Origin: Edaphosphingomonas laterariae
Lineage (GTDB): Bacteria; Pseudomonadota; Alphaproteobacteria; Sphingomonadales; Sphingomonadaceae
Length of the DNA: 64,000 bases
Direction: 5' to 3'
Assembly: GCF_900188165.1 (NCBI RefSeq)
Contig: NZ_FZOS01000008.1
Location: 96,879-160,878, forward strand
The stretch's first letter is position 1, and every line of letters begins with the position of its first letter. A model generated the notes under the pieces. The model did no database searches, was not told the origin of the DNA, and was given only the letters and a program-made list of their open reading frames with translations. A program made the position numbers and the translations under genes. Shown here in pieces: positions 15,876-25,163 of this stretch.

Positions 15876-18800
15876 GTCGTGGACACCGTTCCCTTGATCC
15901 AGCACCCGCTCTCGATCGGGATGCCGCTCCACCCGCTGCCATCGATCCGAAACTTCATCAGCACGTCGGTGCCGGTGGCGTTGACGAACGTGGTCGATGG
16001 CGACGCCGCCCAACCCTCCGACGGGCCATAGGCGGCCGACGCCGTTGCCCGGACCGTCCAGGTGGTCGAGCCCGACGGCGCCGACAGGATTTGGACCACC
16101 GCGGTGCCGCTGGTGGTTGTGCCCGTATATTGGATGCGACCCTGCAGGTTGCAGGAGCCATAGGCCGGCACGAGTACCGTGATGGTTTCCGTCCGGCCGC
16201 CGGTGAACGTGCCCGTCGGCGAGACGCCGTCGCGGGTCTGCGTCACCTCCAGCACGCGGGTCTGCGAAACGCCATCATATGTTGCGGTGACCGACAGCGT
16301 GGCGTTGATGGCCGTCACGTCCGTCACCGTGATCAGGCCCGCCGCGCTGATCGTCGCCGCGCAGTCCGTCGGCGTGATCGAGTAGGTGGACGATGCTTCG
16401 ACGGGCGTGTTGCCGTGGCGGACAATGGTCTGCGAGGTTTTGGGCAGCGCTCCCGATTTGGGCACGCCTGTCGATGAGCAGGCAACGGGGATGATTCCCG
16501 GCGAAAAGGCCATAGAGAGCGGGCTAGTCCCAGGCGTACCGGCAGGACCCTCGAACCGCTTGGCCACCTGCCACGTCCAGTTCGCGCCTGCGTTGGGCCG
16601 GCTGCCAAAGCTCACCCAGATCGGGTCGGCACCGGCGGGCACGCCGCCGGTGTCCGAATACCAACCCGCCGGCACAGTCGCCGACGCCGATGGCGTGGCC
16701 GGCTGCGAGGCAGACCGGCGGAAGATCATGTCAACGGCCGACCCCTCTTGAGCCAGCAGGCCGACGCCAGCCCAAGTCGGGGTGGCCGTGCCGCCGATGC
16801 CCTGCACCGCCACCGTGCCCGTTGCCGCATAAAGCGGATCGTTGCCGGCGGGGATGCTAGCCGACCAGCTCGATGGCGGTGTCAGCACCCCCGTCGTGAA
16901 ATTATAGCTTCCGCCGGAGGGCATGGCCGGCGCCGATGTGCCGCGGCGATAGACGGTCAGTTCGGCGATCGACAGGCCGTCGGCCCCATCCTTGACCTTC
17001 GCCAGCGATCCGCTGGCGGTAAACACGGCGCCATCGCAGGCGACTGCGCGGAGCACCACACCACCGGTGGAGCCCTTCGCCGCGTTGAAATTCGCGGCCG
17101 TCATCGAGACTTCCGGCCCGGCCATGGCCGTGATCCCGGTCGCGCCCGTCTTGATGTAGGTCCGCGCCAGCCCCCCTTCGAGCAATTGCCCCCCCCAGAC
17201 CACAATCGAACCCGTGGCGGTGACGTCCAGCGTGGGGAACGAGGCCGTGAAGCCCGAGGCCGGGAACAGGATCAATAGAAACGTGGTGTTTCCCAAACTG
17301 TTGTTCGGGAGCGGCATGACGACGCGCCAATAATCGCCATAATCCTCGACGGAATGCGGCGCCCCGCCCGTCCAGCCCGTCTCAACCGCCTCGCCGGTGT
17401 CCGTGTTAATCGCCAAGCGGCACATCGCAGTGGCGCCACCCTGATACTGGATGCCTACCTGCGGAAAGGTGGTAGCCCCGACCGTTTTCTTCAGGAAGAT
17501 CGAACCGGTGCGCCACACGCCATCATTCGCGACGGTGATCGGGTTGTAGATATACGCATCGTCGGTGGCGGTCGCGCTGGTGATCGTGTCGGCGGTCAAC
17601 GTGCCGTCAGGGGCGACATGGGTGTTCGGCGAAACGGCGGTGCCGAATGCCACGGACCAATAAGCCGCGGCGCTCAGATCCTGCGACATTGGCATCAGGT
17701 TGGTGACGCTACCGTAGATCGAATTGATATAGCTGACCGGGTTGAGCAAATTGCCGGCAGCATCCTCCAGCTGCCACAATATGTCGCCGTTGATTTTGTC
17801 AGCCGTCGCCCGAAACGTCGTGGTCTGCACGGCGGGGCTGATCGCATCCAGCCGGTCATAGGTAATGACGCGCTTGTCCTGCTCAACGAACAGGCTTTTG
17901 GCCACCGGCGCGACGGCGGCAAAGGCGATTCCATCCACGGTGTAGCCATCCGGCGCGGACGACACCATGCCATAAAGCCGCTGATTGGGATGGTCGGGCG
18001 CGTGGCTGGCAAGCACTACCTCGCGCCCGTCGCGGATGCGGAAATACTCGACACGGTAATCGTTCGAGCGGCTGCCAATCAGATCGCCCGCCTGGCATTG
18101 GCCGAGCGGCGCCTGATAGACGCCCCGCCGATAATAATGGAGCTCACCGGCGATCGCATAGATGTTGTAATCGCCGGTATTGTAATGGCCCGCCGCGCCC
18201 GGCGCCGTGGTCAGGCCGACCATGAAATCATGGTGGCCCGCCGGCACGCGCGCGAGCATCTGCGCCGCGTCCTTATAGGCGATCGACGTATGCGCCCCGC
18301 CGTTCCAGCCGCTGGCCGTTTTCGTGACGGAGGTCGGCGTCACCGTCGCCGATCCCTCGGCCACCAGCGTATAGGCCCCCGCGCCATCCGCGCCCGGGGT
18401 GCCGGCCAGCGGCGGCGACGTCGTCACCGGGCCGAGGATAAGCCGCGCGCCATATTCGCCGCGCAGGCGATAGGTGATCGACACCTGATATTGCGTGTCG
18501 CCCGTGACGGAGGTGACTTCGAGCTTGCGGATTCCGGTGGGCGTCACGCCCGCGCCGATCCAGTCGTCATCCGGCCCCTGCGTACCGGTATAGGGCCGAT
18601 ATTCGAACACGATCGCGTCGGTGCCGATGCTGGCGCTCTCGCCGCCGATCACCAGCGCCGGGATTTCCTCCGCGCCATTGACGATCGACGTGGCCGTGAT
18701 CGCCCATTCTGCCGTGGTGGGCGTCGGCACCAGCGCCGGGCCCGACACGCCTGCCGTGGGCGGCGGCGTGGTGGTCTGCCCCAGCGCGAACGGATGCTTG

Positions 18801-20260
18801 CCTGCGGTTTCCGAGCGCGCAGAAAAGCTGACGATGCCGCTGGCCGGGCTCAGCGATCGATCGAGCAGCAGCACGGTCTGCCCGTTCAGGCCGATTTCCG
18901 GGATGTTCACCGTCACCACGTCGCCGGGCTTGTAGCCGTAGAAACGCAACTTCAGCGGCAGGTCGATCGGGCCGAACTCGCGACTGTCCTCGATATCGTA
19001 TCGCGCCAGCTGCGCGGCCTGCCCGGCCTGCTGGACCAGCGAATATTCGATCTCGCGCGTGCGCGGCCCGCCGTCGAAGGTGACATGCGCCGGCACGTCG
19101 ACCAGCTTCGCGGGCACGATCTCCCAGCTATGCGCCTCCGATCGGTAGCGCGGCACCACGCCGTTGATGCGATCGCGCCGGGGCTGGGTGGCGGTCAGCT
19201 TCGCGCCGCCGGCCAGATCGTTGGTGGTGACCGTGGTCAGCGACACGCGCGGCGTGTTGACGATGCAGCTGATCTTGGCGCCCAGCGCGATGGGGAACCC
19301 GCCGCCGGCCTGGCACATCGCCTTCAGCGCATTCCACTTCGTGTCGGGCCGCGAGGTGACCTGCCCGCCGATCTTCCAGCCATTGGCGTCGGCCACGTTC
19401 GCCGCCTCGACGTACGCCGCCACGTCGACACCCGCGATCGGCGCGCCGATGCCGATCACGCGCTTGCCATTCTGCCAGCGGCCAAGGCACCAGGTCAGCG
19501 CATGGAGCCAAGGATTCTCGGAATAGACATAGGTCGATTCCACCAGCGCGCGGCAGGCGCCCGATCCACCGGGATAGGTGCTGTCGAGGCGGGGGTCATA
19601 GACCTTCACGCCCCGCACCAACCACGCCGCCTTGGGCTCGCGCGTCAGCTGCGTCTTGCCCTTCGCGTCGAATTTCAGCGTCAGCATCGTCGCGGCATAG
19701 CCGGACAGCTTGGACGATGAGGTCCAGCCCGGGATCGCCCCGGCGGGGGACGTGAGCGCCGATGCCTCGGGCGTCGCGCCCAGCTGGTGGCGGTGCCAGA
19801 TCAGGCCGTTGAGCTTGCCCGGCAGCGATCCCCCGGTGACCGTCTGCGCGGCATCATCCAGATACAGCCCGTCCATCGCTTGGATGGGTCCACCGGCGGA
19901 CAACACGGTGACGATCGACTGATAGGCGTTGTCCGAACCATAGGCGTAGCGGAACACGATATTGCCGCTGACCCGGGTCCGGCCCATCACATAGGGCAAT
20001 CCGGCGTTCGGGTCCGACTGCCACGATGTCTGCATGCCCGAGAGGCCGCCGGGCTTCTTGGCCGTCAGATTGGCGGCGAGGGTCAGTCCGGCAGATACCG
20101 TCGCAAGCGTCGACAGAGACACGCCGACCACGGCCGTAGCCGCTGTGATGCCCGTCGAAAGCGCAACGCCACTGGCCAAGGCAAGGCCGGCGCCCGCAGT
20201 CGCAACCGCGATGGCCGCGACGCCGACCACCATGGCCGCCGTTCTCAGGACTTTGGACAC
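15872..20260 (-). CDS. Tail tip / host-specificity protein J-like, 1462 residues
   Basis: The largest prophage protein, expected to form the distal tail tip and contact the host. The N-terminus has hydrophobic segments at about 8-65 (VVGVAAIAVATAGAGLALAS...), then a TipJ/gpJ-like core to about residue 480 (LPYVMGRTRVSGNIVFRYAY; VTVNIPEIGLNGQTVLLLDR). Fibronectin-like beta segments follow to about 605. A short collagen-like GTPGADG occurs near 612. At about 835-985 there is a jelly-roll-like carbohydrate-binding segment (AAYWSVAFGTAVSPNTHVAP; SIVVWGGQLLEGG). The C-terminal 250 residues are Thr/Ser-rich Ig-like repeats. This modular tail is the likely receptor-binding part. Confidence 0.88.
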   Translation of the reverse strand: MSKVLRTAAMVVGVAAIAVATAGAGLALASGVALSTGITAATAVVGVSLSTLATVSAGLTLAANLTAKKPGGLSGMQTSWQSDPNAGLPYVMGRTRVSGNIVFRYAYGSDNAYQSIVTVLSAGGPIQAMDGLYLDDAAQTVTGGSLPGKLNGLIWHRHQLGATPEASALTSPAGAIPGWTSSSKLSGYAATMLTLKFDAKGKTQLTREPKAAWLVRGVKVYDPRLDSTYPGGSGACRALVESTYVYSENPWLHALTWCLGRWQNGKRVIGIGAPIAGVDVAAYVEAANVADANGWKIGGQVTSRPDTKWNALKAMCQAGGGFPIALGAKISCIVNTPRVSLTTVTTNDLAGGAKLTATQPRRDRINGVVPRYRSEAHSWEIVPAKLVDVPAHVTFDGGPRTREIEYSLVQQAGQAAQLARYDIEDSREFGPIDLPLKLRFYGYKPGDVVTVNIPEIGLNGQTVLLLDRSLSPASGIVSFSARSETAGKHPFALGQTTTPPPTAGVSGPALVPTPTTAEWAITATSIVNGAEEIPALVIGGESASIGTDAIVFEYRPYTGTQGPDDDWIGAGVTPTGIRKLEVTSVTGDTQYQVSITYRLRGEYGARLILGPVTTSPPLAGTPGADGAGAYTLVAEGSATVTPTSVTKTASGWNGGAHTSIAYKDAAQMLARVPAGHHDFMVGLTTAPGAAGHYNTGDYNIYAIAGELHYYRRGVYQAPLGQCQAGDLIGSRSNDYRVEYFRIRDGREVVLASHAPDHPNQRLYGMVSSAPDGYTVDGIAFAAVAPVAKSLFVEQDKRVITYDRLDAISPAVQTTTFRATADKINGDILWQLEDAAGNLLNPVSYINSIYGSVTNLMPMSQDLSAAAYWSVAFGTAVSPNTHVAPDGTLTADTITSATATDDAYIYNPITVANDGVWRTGSIFLKKTVGATTFPQVGIQYQGGATAMCRLAINTDTGEAVETGWTGGAPHSVEDYGDYWRVVMPLPNNSLGNTTFLLILFPASGFTASFPTLDVTATGSIVVWGGQLLEGGLARTYIKTGATGITAMAGPEVSMTAANFNAAKGSTGGVVLRAVACDGAVFTASGSLAKVKDGADGLSIAELTVYRRGTSAPAMPSGGSYNFTTGVLTPPSSWSASIPAGNDPLYAATGTVAVQGIGGTATPTWAGVGLLAQEGSAVDMIFRRSASQPATPSASATVPAGWYSDTGGVPAGADPIWVSFGSRPNAGANWTWQVAKRFEGPAGTPGTSPLSMAFSPGIIPVACSSTGVPKSGALPKTSQTIVRHGNTPVEASSTYSITPTDCAATISAAGLITVTDVTAINATLSVTATYDGVSQTRVLEVTQTRDGVSPTGTFTGGRTETITVLVPAYGSCNLQGRIQYTGTTTSGTAVVQILSAPSGSTTWTVRATASAAYGPSEGWAASPSTTFVNATGTDVLMKFRIDGSGWSGIPIESGCWIKGTVSTT

Positions 20261-20682
20261 GGCGGGACTCTCCAGGCGGTGTTCATCGCGATCATCTGCA
20301 TCACCTCGGCGCCGTCATGGCCTTCGGCCCAACCGATGATGCGGCCATTGCCGAGCACGACGGCAAGCGCGCCGAACGCATCCTCGCCATCGGCCTGCAC
20401 GATATCGCCGACGATCGCGGCTGCCGGCGGGATGCGCTCCAGCCCCAGCGTGTCGAGCGCTTCCGCCAGCGACGCGAAACCGGCGCGCGCCAGCGCGCGC
20501 CGGGCGCCCAGCGCGGAGGAATAGCTGCCGCCCCGGGCAAGCGCCGGCTTGTAGCCCAGCTGGCGAAGGTGGAAGGCGGCGAGACGGCAGCAATCATAGC
20601 GGCCGAAACGGAAGGGCTGGCCACGATAGCGATCGAGCGTGGCCTGCGCCGCATCCCGGCGCGCTTCCAGCACGGGCTTCAT
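20245..20682 (-). CDS. DUF6950-like tail assembly protein (NlpC/P60-type)
   Basis: A 145-residue protein in the place where lambda K (a NlpC/P60 tail-assembly peptidase) sits. The motif PFRFGRYDCCRLAAFHLRQLGY contains the Asp-Cys of the papain-like fold, and VGDIVQADGEDAFGALAVVLG carries the following strand. The usual catalytic His is not evident (DAFGALAVV instead of a His-containing segment), so activity may be lost. The start at ATG 20682 overlaps the previous gene; it overlaps the tail tip gene by 16 bp. Confidence 0.75.
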   Translation of the reverse strand: MKPVLEARRDAAQATLDRYRGQPFRFGRYDCCRLAAFHLRQLGYKPALARGGSYSSALGARRALARAGFASLAEALDTLGLERIPPAAAIVGDIVQADGEDAFGALAVVLGNGRIIGWAEGHDGAEVMQMIAMNTAWRVPPCPKS

Positions 20683-21329
20683 ACGAACTGATTCCGCGCC
20701 CAGTCGGCGAGGCCGCCGAACCCGCCGAAATACTGGGTCACGGCGGGCACCGGCGCCTGCATGCCCCAATAGATCTGGTCGATCACGCCGGTGACGGCGG
20801 ACAGGCCGGTTTCGCCGGGCCAGATCGATTGATGGAAGCTGTCGGTCAGGCGCGCGCCTTCGTCGAGCTCGAACAGCCGGTCGAAGACGGAGCCGACCTC
20901 ATATTCCAGCGTGCGGCCATTTTCGTCCGCCATCAGGTGGGGCACGTCGAGCTCGCCCAGAAATACGAGTTCGGGGTCTGGGATCGGCGCGCCGGTCGCC
21001 TCGTCCACCGCGCCGATCCACAGCGACACGGGCGAGCCCTGCATACTCGGCGCGGCCAGGCTGGCGGCAGCGGCGTCGCTGGCCGGGTTCAGCGTGATCG
21101 ATAGCCGCGGCGCCTGCTCGCTGCTCCCGTCCCGCAGATCGTCGATCGCGGCCAAGGCGCCATAGGTCGGATCGCGGCCGACGAAGCTGTTCCACGGCGC
21201 GCCCTTCAACGCGCCCGAACCGTCGAGCAGCTTCAGGCTATAGCCGGGTAGGTCGATCTGGATTGCGCCAAAGACGGTGACCACGGCGCCAGCAAGCGCC
21301 GCGTCCATCTGCGCGGTGAACTGGGTCAT
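20679..21329 (-). CDS. Tail protein, distal tail/hub region
   Basis: A 216-residue beta-rich protein starting MTQFTAQMDAALAGAVVTVF. Segments VFGAIQIDLPGYSLKLLDGS and RTLEYEVGSVFDRLFELDEG are typical of baseplate-hub-like proteins encoded between the tape measure and tip genes. It lies in the position of the GTA/siphophage DUF2163-like gene, but I cannot confirm family membership. The ATG at 21329 overlaps the upstream stop by 4 bp. Confidence 0.75.
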   Translation of the reverse strand: MTQFTAQMDAALAGAVVTVFGAIQIDLPGYSLKLLDGSGALKGAPWNSFVGRDPTYGALAAIDDLRDGSSEQAPRLSITLNPASDAAAASLAAPSMQGSPVSLWIGAVDEATGAPIPDPELVFLGELDVPHLMADENGRTLEYEVGSVFDRLFELDEGARLTDSFHQSIWPGETGLSAVTGVIDQIYWGMQAPVPAVTQYFGGFGGLADWARNQFV

Positions 21330-21925
21330 TCCGCCTCGCTGATCGTGAAATCGGGGATCTGGGTGAATGGCTCGCGCAGCACCTCCCAATCGATCTGGCC
21401 GCCGGTCAGGAAGCCTTCGATCTTGGGCGCCGCGAATTCGCAGACGGCATTGTCGGGCGGGGACACCCGGATCATTGGCATGATCGGCAATGCCATCTGC
21501 CCACTGCCATTGGCCGTCGTCGCGGTGCGGGCCGAATAGAGGTAGCGCCGACTGCCGATGATGATCGAAAAGAACTGGCCTTCGCGCACCTGATAGCCGG
21601 CGGCGAACCCGTCCAGGTTGATCGTCATGCCGGTCTGGCCAGCGCCATTGACCAGCGGTGCGCCGGGGCTGCCGATGGTCAGGCCGTCCTGCGGAAATGT
21701 GATGATCGCGCCGTCGCGCTGGGCCTGGCGCAGCCGGGCCGCATAGATCCGGCCCAGCGGCTCGGATCGCATCAGCGGCAACCGCACGGTCAGCGCATGG
21801 CGCGTGCCCAGCCGGTTCAACTTCTGCGCGGCCGAACCCGGCCCGCCCGCCAGCACGGCGCCGGCATCGATCAGCGAAGGGGTCGCCCCGCGGATGCCGG
21901 GCGTCGAGGGGAGGAGGATAGCCAT
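21326..21925 (-). CDS. Distal tail-like protein
   Basis: A 199-residue protein coded directly after the tape measure gene, the usual place of distal-tail (Dit) or DUF2460-like proteins. It is rich in beta-forming segments (RHALTVRLPLMRSEPLGRIY; GMTINLDGFAAGYQVREGQF; RYLYSARTATTANGSGQMAL). No enzyme motif is seen. Coupled to both neighbours by overlapping stop and start codons. Confidence 0.75.
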   Translation of the reverse strand: MAILLPSTPGIRGATPSLIDAGAVLAGGPGSAAQKLNRLGTRHALTVRLPLMRSEPLGRIYAARLRQAQRDGAIITFPQDGLTIGSPGAPLVNGAGQTGMTINLDGFAAGYQVREGQFFSIIIGSRRYLYSARTATTANGSGQMALPIMPMIRVSPPDNAVCEFAAPKIEGFLTGGQIDWEVLREPFTQIPDFTISEAE

Positions 21926-23841
21926 TAGCGGAGCGTCTGCATTGCGCGGCGGTTGAGGCGCTGTTCGGCCATGCTGGCGCCCCCGGCCGCACCGCGCGCG
22001 GCGGCAGCGGCGGCCAGCGGGGCGGCCGCCACCCGCACATGCGTGTCGAACAGTGCCGACTTGTCGATCTGCACCGTCACCAGCTGGCTGCCACCGCCAC
22101 CCCAGCCCCCCATCAGCGCATGATTGGGGACGACAACGCCGGGCACCTTGGGGATGAACAGTTCGGGCCCGCGCTCGCCGACAACGCTGATCTTGCCCAC
22201 CGGCGGCGTCCCGCCATTGGCAAAGCCGAGGCCCGAGAACAGCGACGAGGATCCACTCAGGAATCCGCGAAACAGGCTGCCCCCCGATCCGCCGGGATTG
22301 ATCAGCTCCATCAGGCCGGATTCCACCAGCGCGGCGGCAGCCCGCTTGAAGCTGTTTTCGAGCACGTCGCCCAGATTGTCGCCATAGATGGCGGCATCCG
22401 CGAGGCCCGCGGCCAGGTCACGAGTGAAGCTCTCTTCAAACTCCGCCAGGCGCTGCATTTCCTCGGGCGGGATGATCTCGGGGAGCTCGGAAATCTGCCC
22501 CGCGAGCAGGTCCATGTTCTGGCTTGCCTCAAGGACAAGAATGGGAAGCTCTTCGATTCCCAGATCCTGCATAAGGTTTTTACCAGCCGCACGGCGCAGA
22601 TCGGCGAAGCTCGATTGCGCCGATAGCCCTGCCTTTTCGGCGGCGTCGATTAGCGCAAGCGCGTCGCGGTAATCTTTGCCGGCGCCAGCTTCCGCATCAA
22701 GATTGCCTTCAAGGGACGCGAAACGCTCGCTGAGCGAAGGCCCGGTTCGTCCGCTCTTGCCACGCCCACGGCTCGGGGCCTTTGGCTTAACCGTGGGCAA
22801 CTCGCCGGACGTGGGAGGCTCGGGCAGCGTAGGGCGATCGGCCTGCCCCTCCCAGCGCACGCGCCCACCTCCGCGTGGGAGAGGGCGTCGGGTATCGCGG
22901 CCGATCTCGAATAGGCCGGGAATACCCCACACATGTTCATAGCCAGAATTGGCGCGCTTGATCTCCTGATCGCGGTTCATCTGTGTTTGCCAGCGGCCCC
23001 AATTAGCTGCGGCTTCAGCGGCGGCCCCCGCGACACGGAATAGCTGGTCCGCAAGATAGGAGATGTTGTCCGCGTTCTCCGCGACCGCGCCAGCGATCTG
23101 CGCTTCGAGCACCTTTTTAAGCACGGCCACCTTGTCGGCCGCGTCGTCAGCTTGCTGGATCAGACGGTCCGAAAGGACAAGGCCGAGCTCATCGGCCTGC
23201 TTCGCCAGGTCGTTGATGGCCGAGCTGCCACCCGCCAACAAGGTATCGAGCTTCTGGCCCGCCTTCCCGAATAGATCGACTTCGATCCTTGCGCGCGTAG
23301 CCGGGTCTTCAATCTTGGCTAGACCATCGGCAATCCGCGGGATGATCTCGCCCGCCGTCAGCAGCTTGCCATTTGCATCGGTCACGCTGACGCCGATCTC
23401 GCGGAAGGCATTGACTGGCCCTTCCGAGCCCGCAGCGGCTTCGCCGATCGTGCGGGTAAGCTTGCGCAGGCCGGCGTCCATTTCATCCTGCGCCACGCCG
23501 ACCTGCGTCGCGGCGTAGCGATAGACTTGCAGATCGCGCGTGCTGACACCGATTTGCTGAGACACCTCGCCCAGCGACGATGCGTAATCGAGCCCGGCCG
23601 ACGCCGCCTGCAGGAACTCTGCAACACCAAGACCCGCAATGAGCCCCACCGCCGCACCCTTCAGCAGGCCGAATCCATGGCTGATCCTGTCCGTGGCTTT
23701 GTCGATCCGGCTCAAGCTTGCGTCCATCGACGCCGCCTGCTTCTGCACGTCATTGGACAACAGGTTGAGATTACGACGGGCGAGTTCGACGGATGCGTCC
23801 ACCTGAAGCAACAGCTGGCGCGTGGTCGCATCGACGGCCAT
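21925..23841 (-). CDS. Tail tape measure protein
   Basis: A 638-residue protein that should set tail length and reach the membrane during DNA entry. The N-terminal 60 residues are helical and charged. A hydrophobic segment follows at about 58-85 (GLLKGAAVGLIAGLGVAEFL), then coiled-coil-prone segments and a C-terminal Gly-rich region with ISVVGERGPELFIP, a motif seen at the end of many lambdoid and GTA-type tape measure proteins. I chose the ATG at 23841 (MAVDATTRQ), since GAGGTG lies 7 nt upstream; a GTG three codons earlier would use no site. At 638 residues this predicts a fairly short tail. Confidence 0.9.
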   Translation of the reverse strand: MAVDATTRQLLLQVDASVELARRNLNLLSNDVQKQAASMDASLSRIDKATDRISHGFGLLKGAAVGLIAGLGVAEFLQAASAGLDYASSLGEVSQQIGVSTRDLQVYRYAATQVGVAQDEMDAGLRKLTRTIGEAAAGSEGPVNAFREIGVSVTDANGKLLTAGEIIPRIADGLAKIEDPATRARIEVDLFGKAGQKLDTLLAGGSSAINDLAKQADELGLVLSDRLIQQADDAADKVAVLKKVLEAQIAGAVAENADNISYLADQLFRVAGAAAEAAANWGRWQTQMNRDQEIKRANSGYEHVWGIPGLFEIGRDTRRPLPRGGGRVRWEGQADRPTLPEPPTSGELPTVKPKAPSRGRGKSGRTGPSLSERFASLEGNLDAEAGAGKDYRDALALIDAAEKAGLSAQSSFADLRRAAGKNLMQDLGIEELPILVLEASQNMDLLAGQISELPEIIPPEEMQRLAEFEESFTRDLAAGLADAAIYGDNLGDVLENSFKRAAAALVESGLMELINPGGSGGSLFRGFLSGSSSLFSGLGFANGGTPPVGKISVVGERGPELFIPKVPGVVVPNHALMGGWGGGGSQLVTVQIDKSALFDTHVRVAAAPLAAAAAARGAAGGASMAEQRLNRRAMQTLR

Positions 23842-23906
23842 AACAACCACCTCATTGAAAATTAAGGATATCGTGGGTAGTTCACGCGTTCACGAGGGAG
23901 GCACAT

Positions 23907-24188
23907 GTGCGCAACGCGATCATCACACTGCTTGAAATCGCCACTCTGATCGGCGCGTTGCTCGGCGGCTTCCTGATCTTCACGGCGTTATCGCCCGCCA
24001 ACACAGCCATTCAGACCGCGGCATCCGCCGCCGTGGGCATCGGCTTCGTTGCCGTGCCATATGCACTCGCTGCAACATTCCATCGAGCGATGATGCGTTC
24101 CAAGCTCACGGAACGCGTCCAGCGCGACGATCCCGAAAAGGGCGCGGTGATGGAATATGTGAGGGCCAAGCTTCGCGGCGAGGCCTAA
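23907..24188 (+). CDS. Small two-helix membrane protein on the opposite strand (moron)
   Basis: A 93-residue protein with two membrane helices (LLEIATLIGALLGGFLIFTA and AAVGIGFVAVPYALAATFHR) and a charged C-terminal tail. The GTG start is preceded by an excellent GGGAGG at 5-nt spacing. It is the only rightward gene inside the head-tail operon, set between tape measure and chaperone genes, and its last 4 bp overlap the convergent 41-residue gene. Similar small membrane proteins occur in many proteobacterial genomes and phages. Expression from the lysogen is likely; the role is unknown. Confidence 0.72.
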   Translation: MRNAIITLLEIATLIGALLGGFLIFTALSPANTAIQTAASAAVGIGFVAVPYALAATFHRAMMRSKLTERVQRDDPEKGAVMEYVRAKLRGEA

Positions 24189-24310
24189 CCGGAGGGGGAA
24201 TGCGGCCGGTTAAGTTCCTTCCGGGCCTCGCACATCGCAACAAATTCGTGATGCGTCGATCGCCAGAACTGATCCGCTGACCAGCCAAAGGCGGCCTGCG
24301 CAATACCCAT
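24185..24310 (-). CDS. Short tail assembly chaperone (phage TIGR02216-like)
   Basis: A 41-residue protein, MGIAQAAFGWSADQFWRSTH followed by HEFVAMCEAR. The FGWSxxxFWRSTxHEF pattern matches the tiny chaperone encoded between the GTA gp10-like gene and the tape measure gene in alphaproteobacterial phages and gene transfer agents. The ATG overlaps the preceding stop codon (TAATG), so it is translated by re-initiation; no frameshift is needed. It is easily missed because of its length. Confidence 0.8.
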   Translation of the reverse strand: MGIAQAAFGWSADQFWRSTHHEFVAMCEARKELNRPHSPSG

Positions 24311-24714
24311 TAATCGCCGATAGCAGTATCGATCTGACCATTCTCTGCCACCGGCATCAGTTCCCCCTCTGCCGTCGCGCCCCCAGTCAATGCCGCCGTC
24401 AGCACGATCAGCAAGCGGGCGGACACGCTCGGAATGCCGACCCGATAGATCAGCTTTCCCCAGCCGTCCGCCTGTCCGTGCCGCGCGCCCACGTCATCCG
24501 CCGCCGCTCCGGCGCGGATCAGTTCGGCAACCACGATCGACATCGTTTCCAGCGGCATCCGTACCGCATTCGCCATCACGGTCAGATCGCGCAGCGAATG
24601 GCCTGTAAGCTTTTCGATCGCGATGATCGCCTCATAGCTCGGCCGGAGCACACGACGCTTTTTGCCGAGGACGATATCGACTTCGCCCCGGGCCTCGTTC
24701 GCGTGCGATGTCAC
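24310..24714 (-). CDS. Tail assembly chaperone, GTA gp10-like
   Basis: A 134-residue protein. The N-terminal segment GEVDIVLGKKRRVLRPSYEA followed by IIAIEKLTGHSLRDL is the signature of the gene-transfer-agent family gp10 proteins, which act as tail chaperones. The central helix-rich part (IVVAELIRAGAAADD) fits. It lies between tail tube and tape measure genes, matching the position of lambda G. It overlaps the tail tube gene by 4 bp and the short chaperone by 1 bp. Confidence 0.83.
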   Translation of the reverse strand: MTSHANEARGEVDIVLGKKRRVLRPSYEAIIAIEKLTGHSLRDLTVMANAVRMPLETMSIVVAELIRAGAAADDVGARHGQADGWGKLIYRVGIPSVSARLLIVLTAALTGGATAEGELMPVAENGQIDTAIGD

Positions 24715-25142
24715 GACGCAAAGGCCGCCAGATCATTGATTGTCGGCACCTTCGACGGCGCCGCAACGGAACTCCATGTCGACGCCTGGCGGTTCGCATG
24801 GTTCGTATCGTTGCTGCCCCAGCCGCATTCGCCCTGATAGGCGACGGTCGTTCCCTTCACGATCCGCAGCGTCGCGTTCTTCGTGGGTGAGTTACGGACG
24901 TCGATCAGCCGCTCATAGCCCGGGTCCGGCAGCTTGACCTTGCCGCTCATGTTGAAGCGGATCGTCCGGCCCGAGAATTCAACAAGGTCGAAGTCACCAT
25001 CATCCTTGCTGGCCGTGTCGAACTCGCGTGAGCTGTCGCCCCACTGAACTTCAACTTCACCGCCGATGGGATCGAAACCTTCGGTTGGCGTCATGCCGTC
25101 GCCGATTTCGACGCGCACGTTCTCACCGCGCAATACGGGCAT
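24711..25142 (-). CDS. Major tail tube protein
   Basis: A 143-residue protein with the compact beta-barrel sequence pattern of TP901-1/HK97-type tail tube subunits: VEVQWGDSSREFDTASKDDG, VEFSGRTIRFNMSGKVKLPD and YERLIDVRNSPTKNATLRIV. It polymerises as hexameric rings around the tape measure protein. Position directly upstream of the chaperone genes supports this. The C-terminal part (WGSNDTNHANRQASTWSSVA) probably forms the inter-ring contact. Confidence 0.85.
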   Translation of the reverse strand: MPVLRGENVRVEIGDGMTPTEGFDPIGGEVEVQWGDSSREFDTASKDDGDFDLVEFSGRTIRFNMSGKVKLPDPGYERLIDVRNSPTKNATLRIVKGTTVAYQGECGWGSNDTNHANRQASTWSSVAAPSKVPTINDLAAFAS

Positions 25143-25163
25143 CTTGTTCCTCCATGCTTGGGG

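Noticed and set aside
17354..19720. 788-residue plus-strand frame inside the tail tip gene
   Set aside because: Arg/Gly/Asp-rich shadow of the tail tip protein, with no ribosome site and no recognisable domain.
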